The position numbers and the translations under genes were made by a program. From contig CAWDJZ010000011.1 in the NCBI GenBank assembly GCA_963802765.1, positions 57,868 to 121,867 of the forward strand: 64,000 bases of DNA. Reading direction: 5' to 3'. Below are positions 25,628-36,068 of the stretch, piece by piece. The DNA is from Gaiellasilicea sp963802765. GTDB lineage: Bacteria; Actinomycetota; Thermoleophilia; Gaiellales; Gaiellaceae. How positions within the stretch are numbered: the stretch's first letter is position 1; every line of letters begins with the position of its first letter. Below the pieces are notes generated by a model. It ran no database searches. It saw nothing but the letters and a program-made list of their open reading frames with translations, and was not told the origin of the DNA.

Positions 25628-26977
25628 GTGCAAGAGGACACGCACACGTCTGCGGCAGGTGGAAATCAAGACCCAGATCGACCGCGGTCGCGCCTTCGTA
25701 ACTGGGTCAGCGGTTGGGGTTGGCGCGAGAAGCTGCTCTTCCCGGTCTTGGTCGCGGTTGCTGGCGGCCTTCTGCTGATCGTCGTTCGCCCGCTGGGAGA
25801 TGGCGCGCGTGAACTGCTGTTTCCCACGGAGGCGGCCGTCTCCGGTCGCGTCCTCGTCGGAGGTGCGCCCGCAGCCGGTGCCCGAGTCACCCTGGAAAAC
25901 GGTAAGCAGGAGAACACCGCCCAAGACGGTTTCTTCTCAATGACCGGCGTCCACAAGGGCGACCACGACCTGGTCGTGAACTTCCCCGGCGCTGTCCCAA
26001 CGACGCGATCCTTCACAATCGACACGGGCGAAACGAAGCTCCCGCTCGGCGATATTTCACTGAGGCCGAGCTATCAGCTCGGCTACGTCCTTGCGCCTGG
26101 AGACCCGCACGTCAGCAGCACGGGAGTCACTTTCGACTACGACCTGTATCTCTGGATCAACCCGACCAGCGACGCGGCTGGACGAAGAATCATGGGCGTC
26201 ACGTATCAACTGGCCCCGACGGTGAGCACCACGAAGGTGCACGGCACCCACGCCAATCAGTTCTGCTACCACCAGCGTGGCGACGTGTCGGCCCAGACCA
26301 TCGGACAGCTCGGAGTAGCAGTCGCAGCCGCAACCATCGACCTCAAGTCAAGTCAACCCGTCCCGGCGACCGCAAATCAGGGGAGCCAACCAAGTCCGCG
26401 CCCGGACTGCGTCGCAGTGCGTGGCCCACACTCGACGCCAACGCCGACGCCGACACCAACCCCGACACCGCCACCGCCACCAACCCCGGCACCGCCACCA
26501 CCCCCGACACCGCCACCGCCACCAACCCCGGCACCGCCACCACCCCCGACACCGCCACCACCCCCGGAGAACCCAGTCACGGTGCCGACCGTCGTTGGCT
26601 TGCAGTTCGACGTAGCACAAGCAACCTTGCAAGACGAGCGGCTCAATGTCGAGAGCACGGAGGCCCCCTCAGGCAAGCCCGCCGGTACCGTCGTTGGTCA
26701 ACAGCCTAGAGCCGGAGTGAAGGTGGGAGAGAACACGACGGTCACACTCTTCGTCTCCACCGGCACCGCGACGATACTAGTCCCGAGCGTGATCGGATTG
26801 ACCGAAGCGGACGCGAGCGAACTGCTGGAGGAACATGGATTCGGCGTAGAGACTGCAAGTGAGGCGGTTACCGACGAGAGCCTTGACGGCTCCGTCATCG
26901 CCCAGAACCCGGAAGCTGGCCAACAGGCGAATCCGGGCACCACCGTCACCATCACAGTCGGAAGCTTCGTGCCCTAG
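25628..26977 (+). CDS. membrane-anchored protein with carboxypeptidase-regulatory-like, possible pYEATS and two PASTA domains
   Basis: A 449-residue protein from GTG 25628 after AAGGGGA. One membrane helix (LLFPVLVAVAGGLLLIVV, about 36-53) precedes a carboxypeptidase-regulatory-like beta-sandwich (VSGRVLVGGAPAAGARVTLE, about 68-130). Next is a beta-rich module of about 90 residues (FDYDLYLWINP, IMGVTYQLAPTVSTTKV) that weakly resembles the prokaryotic YEATS fold. A Pro/Thr-rich hinge follows, then two PASTA domains (TVPTVVGLQFDVAQATL and VPSVIGLTEADASELLEEHG). PASTA domains bind peptidoglycan or muropeptides, so the outer part likely reads the cell wall. There is no kinase domain. Confidence 0.7.
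   Translation: MQEDTHTSAAGGNQDPDRPRSRLRNWVSGWGWREKLLFPVLVAVAGGLLLIVVRPLGDGARELLFPTEAAVSGRVLVGGAPAAGARVTLENGKQENTAQDGFFSMTGVHKGDHDLVVNFPGAVPTTRSFTIDTGETKLPLGDISLRPSYQLGYVLAPGDPHVSSTGVTFDYDLYLWINPTSDAAGRRIMGVTYQLAPTVSTTKVHGTHANQFCYHQRGDVSAQTIGQLGVAVAAATIDLKSSQPVPATANQGSQPSPRPDCVAVRGPHSTPTPTPTPTPTPPPPPTPAPPPPPTPPPPPTPAPPPPPTPPPPPENPVTVPTVVGLQFDVAQATLQDERLNVESTEAPSGKPAGTVVGQQPRAGVKVGENTTVTLFVSTGTATILVPSVIGLTEADASELLEEHGFGVETASEAVTDESLDGSVIAQNPEAGQQANPGTTVTITVGSFVP
26479..26570 (+). repeat. 42-bp tandem repeat encoding the Pro/Thr hinge
   Basis: Two exact copies of a 42-bp unit (26479-26520, 26521-26562), each encoding TPAPPPPPTPPPPP, plus partial units on both sides. It is coding and in frame with the PASTA protein; copy number probably varies. 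Confidence 0.8.
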
Positions 26978-27018
26978 ACCACGCTAGGCTCAGGATTCGC
27001 GAGAACGTCCGAGGTCGA

Positions 27019-27105
27019 ATGTTCCTACTGCACGAGGCCCTCACGCCGCGCGATAGTTGGCGCTGCCGACATTGCGGGAACGAGCTAGCACCTGAGACTT
27101 CGTAG
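27019..27105 (+). CDS. small CxxC peptide frame, doubtful
   Basis: ATG 27019 opens 28 codons ending WRCRHCGNELAPETS, one half of a zinc ribbon. It may be a remnant rather than a gene. The 26978-27150 stretch around it holds nothing else I can support. Confidence 0.2.
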   Translation: MFLLHEALTPRDSWRCRHCGNELAPETS

Positions 27106-27150
27106 CGGCGCTTGGACCTCGTTGCCCGGCTGGGTCAGGCACCGCTGAGG

Positions 27151-27300
27151 TCACGAGATGCCAACAGCCGGGGCGGCTATCGCGACCTTTCGTACGGTGT
27201 TCGGGTACCAGCACCGGCCGCCCTGGGCGGTCGCTACCCCCTCCGCGTTCAGCGTGTTCGCGATCTCAGCGCGGTACTTGGCGAGTCTCGTCCAGGGACA
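27151..27300 (-). pseudogene. remnant of a large serine recombinase
   Basis: Read leftward, the frame ends with AEIANTLNAEGVATAQGGRC then WYPNTVRKV. IA..LN.EGV.T..GG.WYP.TVR.V is the conserved end of the Recombinase (PF07508-type) domain of serine site-specific recombinases. The catalytic resolvase domain and the zinc ribbon are absent; the stop follows after AIAAPAVGIS. It is a relic of mobile DNA 2 kb inside the tRNA-Asp junction. The rest of the 27.1-27.46 kb stretch has no recognisable gene. Confidence 0.5.
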
Positions 27301-27599
27301 AGAAAATCCCTGCAAAAGCCGTCTTCTGGTGGTGCATGTATCGCGACCGAATGTCCAACGCGAGCGCGCGCTTGCGCACCGTGCCTGCGCTGGCAACGGA
27401 TGACCTCCGGCCAGTTCAAGCGCGAACGTCATGTGGGAGCTATCGCCTAAGGACACAACCGTGCGCCGTTACCGACCCAACTCACACGAGCGAAGCCAGT
27501 CCCGTCAGCCGACTGCGCTCCCGCTCATCGCCTGCTCGCTTGACGCGACCGGACAGGAGCAGCGACTCGCGGCCTGGTCGTCGCTCCTACGGGAAGCGG

Positions 27600-27809
27600 C
27601 GCAACGAGAGACGACCATGGATCGTCCGTTACCGGTTCGTCGCTGCGGATGAGCTCGAGGCGCGCCTTCGCACGCTCGCGGCAGCGGAGAAGGAATGCTG
27701 CGCGTTTCTGGACTTCAATGTCGTTCGGAGGATCGACGAGATCGAAATGACAGTCACCGCGCGCCCGAACGCGCTCGCGGCGCTCCACTTCATCTTCTCC
27801 GCCGACTGA
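27600..27809 (+). pseudogene. C-terminal fragment of a CC-motif conserved hypothetical protein
   Basis: The frame VRYRFVAADELEARLRTLAA, AEKECCAFLDFNVV and ALAALHFIFSAD matches the tail of small actinobacterial proteins with an E-x-x-CC-x-F motif often found with MerR or mercury-type genes. Upstream sequence in the same frame is low complexity, so this looks like a truncated gene. It overlaps the 3' end of the VOC gene on the other strand. Confidence 0.35.
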
Positions 27810-28257
27810 CAGCAGCGGGCGTCGTCGTGGCAAACATCTCCTCTGCTGCGCGGACCAGCTCCTCGGGCGAGACGTCGCGCAAGTGCTGAGCCAGGCCCCA
27901 GCGGTGCCCGAACGGGTCGATCACCTGGCCGGCACGCTCGCCCCAGAAGCTGTCCTCGAGCGGGCGGAACACTTCGGCACCCGAGTCGAGCGCGCGCTGC
28001 CAGACCAGGTCGACGTCGCCGACCAGCAGATGTAGCGCCATGTAGGTGCCGCCGAGTGTCTGCGGCGAGACGATCCCCATCTCCGGGAACTCGTCGGCCA
28101 GCATGACCGCCGAGTCGTCGAAGCGGAGCTCGACCGACATCAACCTGCCGTCCGGAACCGCGATCCGCAACCGCTCCTCGGCGCCGAGCACGTCCGTGTA
28201 CCAGTCGACGGCTTTCGCCGCATCACGGACGACGATGTGCGGCGTGATCGTCGCCAT
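27790..28257 (-). CDS. VOC (glyoxalase/bleomycin resistance-type) protein, PhnB-like
   Basis: A 155-residue protein from ATG 28257. It starts ATITPHIVVRDAAKAVDWYT, followed by VLGAEERLRIAVPDGRLMSV, YMALHLLVGDVDLVWQRALD and QVIDPFGHRWGLAQHL, the standard paired beta-alpha-beta-beta-beta arrangement of the vicinal-oxygen-chelate fold. The PhnB/YdcJ-like subgroup includes antibiotic-resistance and glyoxalase-like enzymes; the ligand is not predictable. It continues past the fold with a helical tail, EELVRAAEEMFATTT. Confidence 0.85.
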   Translation of the reverse strand: MATITPHIVVRDAAKAVDWYTDVLGAEERLRIAVPDGRLMSVELRFDDSAVMLADEFPEMGIVSPQTLGGTYMALHLLVGDVDLVWQRALDSGAEVFRPLEDSFWGERAGQVIDPFGHRWGLAQHLRDVSPEELVRAAEEMFATTTPAAVSRRRR

Positions 28258-28297
28258 CACGTGAGCATCCTCGCGGCTGTCTGGTGGCCGTCGGCGG

Positions 28298-28660
28298 TCA
28301 CCGGACGTCTTCCGCTCGCGCTTTCGCGGCCCGCGCCCGGTCGTATGCCATCCGAAAGAGCTCGACCGCGCCCTCGGCGGCGTTCTCGCCGTCGATCGCA
28401 ACCGAGATCCAGCCCGAGTCGGGGATCGCGCGATGAGGTAGCGCACGCCCATCCGCGACCAGCTGGTCGCGAACCTTGCGCGGAAAGGCGATATCCGCGT
28501 GGCTGTCGCCGTGCAAGTGCCCGAGCTCGCGCCTACCGAGCCGGAACTCGACTCCTCCGAAGCGATGGGCTCCGACCTCGACGTCAGGCCAGGATCCGAC
28601 AACCGCCCTGATGAGGGTGGCCGCGCGAGTCTCGTCGATGGGTTGCCGTGTACTTGTCAT
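28298..28660 (-). CDS. luciferase-like DUF5519 family protein
   Basis: A 120-residue protein from ATG 28660. VEVGAHRFGGVEFRLGRREL, GHLHGDSHADIAFPRKVRD and LPHRAIPDSGWISVAIDG are the signature of small DUF5519-type proteins, whose function is unknown. No membrane segment or signal. It lies upstream of the VOC gene on the same strand with 40 bp between, and may be cotranscribed. Confidence 0.65.
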   Translation of the reverse strand: MTSTRQPIDETRAATLIRAVVGSWPDVEVGAHRFGGVEFRLGRRELGHLHGDSHADIAFPRKVRDQLVADGRALPHRAIPDSGWISVAIDGENAAEGAVELFRMAYDRARAAKARAEDVR

Positions 28661-28705
28661 CGCATCGCTCCTTTTGTCAGGCGGTTCGCTATTCGACTTG
28701 GTGGC

Positions 28706-29148
28706 TCAGGGAAGGATGAGCTGGCTGTCACCGAACTCGTGCCAGCGGTAGCCGTGCTCGCGCGCGGCGTCGTAGCTGCGCTCGGAGCAGAGCCTCCCCA
28801 GCGGCCGCCCGAAGCACGCGCCCGCGGCGCTAACACGTTCGCCTCGTACACGCTTCGTAGTTCCTCGAGGGGGTATCGCGCCAAAAGCGCCAGTGGACTC
28901 GGGCCGAGGAGGCTGGCGTTGTTGACGAGGAGGTCGATCGGCTCGCCTGCTGCCTCCACGAGCCGGTGCCGTTGGTCGGGATCCGCGACGTCGCCTGTGA
29001 CTGCGATCACACCGCTGAGGCCGGCGACCGCATGCTCGAGCGCCTCCGCTCCCCGCGCGTCGACGGCGAGCTGCCACCCCCGCTCGGACAGAGCACGGGT
29101 GAGCGCGAGTCCGAGGCCGCGAGATGCTCCTGTGACGATCCCTCTCAT
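28706..29148 (-). pseudogene. chimeric remnant: SDR N-terminus joined to a QueA-like C-terminus
   Basis: From ATG 29148 the first 110 codons are a good SDR (MRGIVTGASRGLGLALTRAL, DLLVNNASLLGPSPL, VYEANVLAP). Sequence then changes abruptly before the catalytic Tyr. In another frame it ends SYDAAREHGYRWHEFGDSQL, stopping at 28706, which looks like the C-terminus of a QueA-family S-adenosylmethionine:tRNA ribosyltransferase-isomerase. Neither gene is complete; a deletion probably fused them. The SDR start is divergent from soxR across its operator, so it was once a SoxR-regulated gene. Confidence 0.45.
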
Positions 29149-29165
29149 GGTGACTCGACCTAGAC

Positions 29166-29187
29166 TACAAGTTAAAGTAAACTTGAA
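29166..29187. promoter_or_regulatory. SoxR operator
   Basis: The 44-bp gap between the divergent SDR remnant and soxR contains ACAAGTTAAAGTAAACTTGA. Inverted CAAGTT/AACTTG half-sites are those of the known SoxR box (CTCAAGTTAACTTGAG core in enterics). It overlaps the expected elongated-spacer promoter. Confidence 0.6.
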
Positions 29188-29192
29188 GTCAA

Positions 29193-29669
29193 ATGGTCAC
29201 CGCAGCTCCGGCGTCCACACCGGCCCACCTGCTCCCCATCGGCGAGGTCGCACGCCGCAGCGGCGTGGCGTCCTCGGCACTTCGTTTCTACGAGCAGCGA
29301 GGACTGATCAGCTCCGAGCGGGCGGGCTCGAGCCATCGCCGGTACCCGCGGCCGGTGCTGCGCCGGATCGCCTTCATCGTCTTCGCGCAGCGCGTCGGGC
29401 TGACGCTCGACGAGATCGGCGCCGAGCTCGCCAAGCTTCCCCCCCACCAGGCGCCCACGCGCCGCGACTGGTCCCAGCTCTCGGCTACGTGGACGTCACG
29501 GATCGACGAACGCATCGCCGAGCTCGAGCGGCTGAAGCTCGGGCTGACCGAGTGCATCGGCTGCGGCTGCCTCTCACTCGACCGCTGCCAGCTCGCGAAC
29601 CCTGGCGACCGCGCCGCCCGGTTCGGCCCGGGCCCGCGCTACTGGATCGGCGACCCACGGCCGAAGTAA
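29193..29669 (+). CDS. soxR: redox-sensitive transcriptional activator SoxR
   Basis: A 158-residue MerR-family regulator from ATG 29193. The winged helix-turn-helix is LPIGEVARRSGVASSALRFY (about 14-33) with the wing RYPRPVLRRIAFIVFAQRVG. A dimerisation helix follows. The [2Fe-2S] cluster motif CIGCGCLSLDRC (C-x2-C-x-C-x5-C, about 125-136) is complete. SoxR senses redox-cycling compounds through cluster oxidation; in actinobacteria it usually controls a few oxidoreductases or exporters. Its divergent partner is now a broken SDR gene. Confidence 0.95.
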   Translation: MVTAAPASTPAHLLPIGEVARRSGVASSALRFYEQRGLISSERAGSSHRRYPRPVLRRIAFIVFAQRVGLTLDEIGAELAKLPPHQAPTRRDWSQLSATWTSRIDERIAELERLKLGLTECIGCGCLSLDRCQLANPGDRAARFGPGPRYWIGDPRPK

Positions 29670-29693
29670 CGCGCACACGTGCGAGAACGGAGT

Positions 29694-29765
29694 CAGTGGC
29701 GAGTTCAGCGACAGACGGGCCGGCCTGTCGCGCCCGAAGTCGCGAGTTCGAGTCCCGTCGCTCTG
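29694..29765 (+). pseudogene. degenerate tRNA-Asp copy
   Basis: From 29720, CCGGCCTGTC and CGCGAGTTCGAGTCCCGTCG repeat the 3' half of tRNA-Asp with about four differences over 44 nt. The preceding GTGGCGAGTTCAGCGACAGA weakly matches the 5' half, so the whole tRNA may be represented. Several stem positions are broken and it is not likely functional. Confidence 0.6.
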
Positions 29766-29953
29766 ATCCTGCCCTCGTCCGTGCACTGCAGGACTTTTCA
29801 GACCGGACGAAGGGACTCGAATCCTCGACCGTCTGCACTGCAAGTGCGGGCGAGCGTTCGCGCGCGTTCGCTCGGGTTCGCCCAAGCCAGTCGTTTCCAG
29901 GAGCCACCACGTCTTCCCTTGTCGCATCAAGAACGGGGTGTGATGCGTGACGG

Positions 29954-30880
29954 TCAGCGGACGCTGATCGCGAGCTTGCCGCGGACGCGCTCGGTGGCGA
30001 GGGCCTGGAGCGCGTCGGTGGCGCGGTCGAGTTCGAAGGTGTCGTGGATATGTACCTGCAGCGTGCCGTCGTCGAGTAGTGCCGCGAGGCGGCGGAGATT
30101 GTCAGTGCTCGGCACCGCCATCACGTTGGTGCGGCCCGGCCCTTCTCCGGCTGCGCCGTTCGACGAGGCGATGCGCGCACCGTCCCTGAGCGCGCCGTCG
30201 AACGCTCCCGGCGCGTAGGAGACGAGATCGAGCAGCGCGTCGACGCCGTCAGGGTGGCGGTCGCGGACGGCGGCGACGACGTCGCCGTCACGGTCGAGCT
30301 GCTCGGTGACGCCGAGTTCGCGCAGGTAGTCGGCGTCCTCCGGTAGCGCCGGAGCGATGATCGTGGCACCGGCGCGGGCGACGAGCTGGACGGCGAAGCT
30401 GCCGACGCCGCCGGTCGCGCCGACGATCAGGATCGTTTCTCCCTCGGAGAGCGCGAGCGCGTCGACGGCCGCGAGTGCGGCGATGCCGGCGAGTGGGGCG
30501 ACGCCGGCCGCGGCGAGGTCGAGCGAGGCGGGTTTCGGCGCGACCTGCATCTCCGGCGTGAGTGCGATCAACTCGGCCCAGCTTCCCTCGTGGACGGTGG
30601 GATTTGCGTGCAAGACGAAGCCGAAGACCTCGTCGCCCACCGCATAACCCTCGACGCCCGCGCCGATTGCTTCGACGGTGCCCGCGTAGTCACGGCCGAG
30701 GACGACTGGAAAGTCGTGGTCGACCATTTCCCGCAACATTCCCGCCGCGATCGCGTTGTCGACGGGGTTGACTGAGGAAGCGCGCACGCGCACAACCATG
30801 CCGCCAGCCGCGGCTGTCGGATCGGGCAGGTCGTCGCGCACGACAGGAGCGGCGTCGAAGGCATCGAGGGTGACGGCTCT
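29954..30880 (-). CDS. NADPH:quinone reductase-like MDR oxidoreductase
   Basis: A 308-residue zinc-free medium-chain dehydrogenase from ATG 30880, preceded by GAGGAG. Family landmarks are VRVRASSVNPVDNAIAAGML, FPVVLGRDYAGTVEAIGAGV, the nucleotide-binding ILIVGATGGVGSFAVQLVAR (about 153-172) and a terminal RVRGKLAISV. No zinc-ligand cysteines are present. It probably reduces quinones or enals with NADPH. Position between the degenerate tRNA and the ADH/AKR remnants shows it is one of the few intact genes of this accessory segment. Confidence 0.85.
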   Translation of the reverse strand, partial: RAVTLDAFDAAPVVRDDLPDPTAAAGGMVVRVRASSVNPVDNAIAAGMLREMVDHDFPVVLGRDYAGTVEAIGAGVEGYAVGDEVFGFVLHANPTVHEGSWAELIALTPEMQVAPKPASLDLAAAGVAPLAGIAALAAVDALALSEGETILIVGATGGVGSFAVQLVARAGATIIAPALPEDADYLRELGVTEQLDRDGDVVAAVRDRHPDGVDALLDLVSYAPGAFDGALRDGARIASSNGAAGEGPGRTNVMAVPSTDNLRRLAALLDDGTLQVHIHDTFELDRATDALQALATERVRGKLAISVR

Positions 30881-30984
30881 CATCAGGATCTCCTCGCTTG
30901 TTGGGGCCAGGATAAGCAGTCGCATTGAGGCTGGCGCTCAGGGTATTGCCGCGCACTGGCGCAGGCCGCGTCGGCCTTCCCCAA

Positions 30985-31208
30985 GACGAGACGATGCCCG
31001 CGTCGCAGCCGGCGTTCTTCGGCAACGTCACCGTGGGCGGCAGACCCGCTCCGGACCGTGCGTACATCGACGAGCTGCTACCGGATGTCCTCGAAGGCAG
31101 GATCGAGCCCGGACGCGTCTTCGACCGGGTCACAAACCTCGAGGGCGTGCCGACGGCTATCGCGCGATGAATGAGCGCGAGGCGATCAACGTCCTGATCG
31201 AGCTCTGA
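30985..31208 (+). pseudogene. 3' fragment of a zinc-dependent alcohol dehydrogenase
   Basis: The reading frame includes AFFGNVTVGGRPAPDRAYID, ELLPDVLEGRIEPGRVFD and, after a one-base shift near 31155, YRAMNEREAINVLIEL with a stop at 31208. This is the last quarter of an enzyme close to the one at 3123-4157. The catalytic and nucleotide-binding parts are missing. Confidence 0.7.
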
Positions 31209-31219
31209 CAGGAAACGCA

Positions 31220-31276
31220 ATGCAAGAGCGAAGGCTTGGAATCAGCAACCTGGAGGTCTCGGCCATCGGGCTCCGC
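31220..31276 (+). pseudogene. 5' fragment of an aldo/keto reductase gene
   Basis: ATG 31220, 11 bp after the ADH remnant's stop, reads MQERRLGISNLEVSAIGL, the usual first strand of AKR enzymes (compare MESTRLGNTGLKVSRLALGC at 44183). The frame then degenerates to RCTAGRLTQRPRNG. Remnants of two neighbouring genes in a natural operon order are thus preserved. Confidence 0.55.
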
Positions 31277-31330
31277 TGCACGGCAGGTCGACTTACCCAA
31301 CGGCCCCGAAACGGCCGAAATGGCTAGCAC

Positions 31331-32518
31331 TCAGCGTCGCTGGACGGCCGTTCTCGCTCCGCCCTGGGGGAGCAGCCGAGCTAGGTCGTCGGCGAAATGG
31401 GTGGCGAGTGGCCCGAGCAGCGCGGTGCCGAGCACGAGCGTCGCCGCCAGCGCCGCGAGCTCCGGGTCAAAGTTGCTGCTGACGGCAAGACCGGCAATCA
31501 CGATCGAGAACTCGCCGTGGGCGATCAGCGCGGTACCCGCTCGCAGGCGCGCCTCGATGTCGAGGCCGGCGGAGGCGATCCAGCCGGTGGCGGTCTTCGC
31601 GACGCACGAGATGGCGATGAGAGCGACTGCGGGCAGGAGCACGGGCGGGATGTCGCCAAGGTCGATCCGGAGCGCGAAGAAGAAGAAGAACATGGCTGCG
31701 AAGAGGTCACGCATCGGCCAGACAAGAATCCGGGCGCGATCGGCGACGGGTCCGGAGAGCGCGATCCCGAGCAAGAACCCTCCGACCGCGGCGGACACGT
31801 GTACGCGCTCCGTCAGCCCCGCGACGAGGAGCAGCACGCCCATCGTGCTCAGCACCAGCACTTCGTCGGACTCGTGCCAGACCGCCCGGCTGACGAGGTG
31901 GCCATGCCGGAGCGCGAGGAGGAAGATCAAGCCAACGACCGCGAGGGCCACGACGGCGGAGGCGATCGCCGTGGACACGCCCGACCCGATCAGCACAACG
32001 CCGATGAGGGGAAGGTAGAGCGCCATCGCCAGGTCCTCCAGGATGAGCAACGAGAGCAGCCCCGGCGTCTCGGGATTCGTGACGCGACCGAGATCGCTGA
32101 CCACCTTCGCGACGATCCCCGAGGAGGAGACGTACGTGATGCCGCCGAGCACGAGCGCCCCGACGAGCCCCCAGCCCATCAGAAGCCCGATGGCGAAGCC
32201 CGGCGGAAAGTTCAGCGCGAGATCGAGGATCCCGCCTCTGACGCCGCTCCGCAGCCCGGAGGCGAGCTCGAGCGCGCTGTACTCGAGCCCGAGCGTGAAG
32301 AGGAGCAGCACGATCCCCACCTCGCTCAAGGTCGTGACCAGCGCATCGTCGAGCGTCGGCGGCGCGAGCGCTCCGAGCACGATCCCGGCGACGAGATAGA
32401 GCGGGATCGACGAGAAGCCCGTGCGTGCTGCGAGACGCGCACCGACTGCGAGCACGATCGTGACCGTTCCGAGCTCGAGGAAGAGCCGCGCAGCGTCCCG
32501 CGTCGCGGCGAGGATCAT
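31331..32518 (-). CDS. CPA2-type cation:proton antiporter (KefB-like membrane domain)
   Basis: A 395-residue protein from ATG 32518 with about 11-12 membrane helices. FTLGLEYSALELASGLRSG, GITYVSSSGIVAKVVSDLGR and HGEFSIVIAGLAVSS are typical of the Na+/H+ exchanger fold (NhaS/KefB group), as is LLILEDLAMALYLPL with its conserved Asp. There is no C-terminal RCK/TrkA-N domain, so it is a membrane-only version. It is downstream of the Clp ATPase gene on the same strand, with a 97-bp gap. Confidence 0.85.
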   Translation of the reverse strand: MILAATRDAARLFLELGTVTIVLAVGARLAARTGFSSIPLYLVAGIVLGALAPPTLDDALVTTLSEVGIVLLLFTLGLEYSALELASGLRSGVRGGILDLALNFPPGFAIGLLMGWGLVGALVLGGITYVSSSGIVAKVVSDLGRVTNPETPGLLSLLILEDLAMALYLPLIGVVLIGSGVSTAIASAVVALAVVGLIFLLALRHGHLVSRAVWHESDEVLVLSTMGVLLLVAGLTERVHVSAAVGGFLLGIALSGPVADRARILVWPMRDLFAAMFFFFFALRIDLGDIPPVLLPAVALIAISCVAKTATGWIASAGLDIEARLRAGTALIAHGEFSIVIAGLAVSSNFDPELAALAATLVLGTALLGPLATHFADDLARLLPQGGARTAVQRR

Positions 32519-32615
32519 CAGCTCACTGCCCGCGGCGGCCTGCGGGCGACGTTTCGGCTTTCAACCGGTCCAACCGATCATCACCTCTCCACCGGCGCGC
32601 GCTTTCGTGTCCCTG

Positions 32616-35324
<2,709 letters not shown>

Positions 35325-35743
35325 GAAAAACCTCCTCGCAGCGGGCGCGTCGGCGCGCAAGGGGTTGGGGCACGGAGGCGCCTGCCTAGTCGTCCCTGGA
35401 AGTGTGCTCCGCTTTGTAACCGCTGAAACTATCCGCAAGCACACACCCGAACAGCCTGCTGGTCGACACCGCGTCTACGTATCCGGAAGGCGATCCTGGA
35501 GCCCAAGAACGACGTCGTCCACCGCGGATACGCCGAGATCCGCGAGAACCCGCGCACCGAGGCGACGGTCAGGTACGGCGATTGGTGCGCGATGAGTAAA
35601 CGGTTAGCGGGCAGCAGAAGGGCAGCAAACGCCCGAAAGCGAGCCTGCGCAATCGCACACAAATCAGACGATGGAGCCCGTAAGTCCGCATGAATAGAGC
35701 GATTGCGCGTCTATCGTCGCCAATCGTCGTATCGGTGGGACAA
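35325..35743. other. gene-poor junction left of the tRNA-Asp fragment
   Basis: One plus-strand frame (about 35480-35692) reads ILEPKNDVVHRGYAEIRENP, then RTEATVRYGDW and a basic tail, and stops just before the tRNA fragment. It has no credible start codon and I do not recognise it. Its place next to an att-like site would fit the end of an integrase or other element gene. Nothing else is visible. Confidence 0.3.
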
Positions 35744-35787
35744 GCCTGTCACGCCGGAGGTCGCGGGTTCGAGTCCTGTCGCTCCGT
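35744..35787 (+). repeat. tRNA-Asp 3'-half fragment (att-like), second copy
   Basis: GCCTGTCACGCCGGAGGTCG then CGGGTTCGAGTCCTGTCGCT repeats the tRNA-Asp 3' half with one substitution (C to T in the T-stem) and one missing C near the end. There is no 5' half. 35788-36019 holds no gene; two loosely similar GCGGGCT(T)CTGGCGCGA strings lie at about 35817 and 35981. Confidence 0.75.
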
Positions 35788-36019
35788 AAAATACCTGCAA
35801 ATCCGCATCTTTCGTCGCGGGCTCTGGCGCGAACGACCGCCGGCTTATCCGCATCCCGCGCACATCCCGCACGGGAAATAGCCGGTAAAAGCGGCTCGGA
35901 GCCACTAATCACCGCAAGCGGGATGCCCGGGCGGGTAAGCCGGAGGTCGTCCCGGACCGGCATCGAAAGCGCCGTGTTTGCGGGCTTCTGGCGCGAGGGT
36001 AGTCGTCCCGCACACCGGT

Positions 36020-36054
36020 CACTGGGAGGGCGTGGCTTTCGCGCCCTCCCAGTG
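36020..36054 (-). terminator. strong hairpin terminator
   Basis: CACTGGGAGGGCG and CGCCCTCCCAGTG are exact 13-bp arms around a short loop, 15 bp beyond the stop of the BNR-repeat gene. Confidence 0.75.
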
Positions 36055-36068
36055 CCGCGTCAACGTCG

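Noticed and set aside
26430..26570. CRISPR-like or minisatellite array
   Set aside because: The repeats are contiguous, in frame, and encode the Pro/Thr hinge of the PASTA protein; there are no spacers.
29770..29850. Frame reading GRRDSNPRPSALQV as a gene
   Set aside because: This peptide is the usual antisense product of a tRNA T-arm-like sequence; no start or domain supports a protein.
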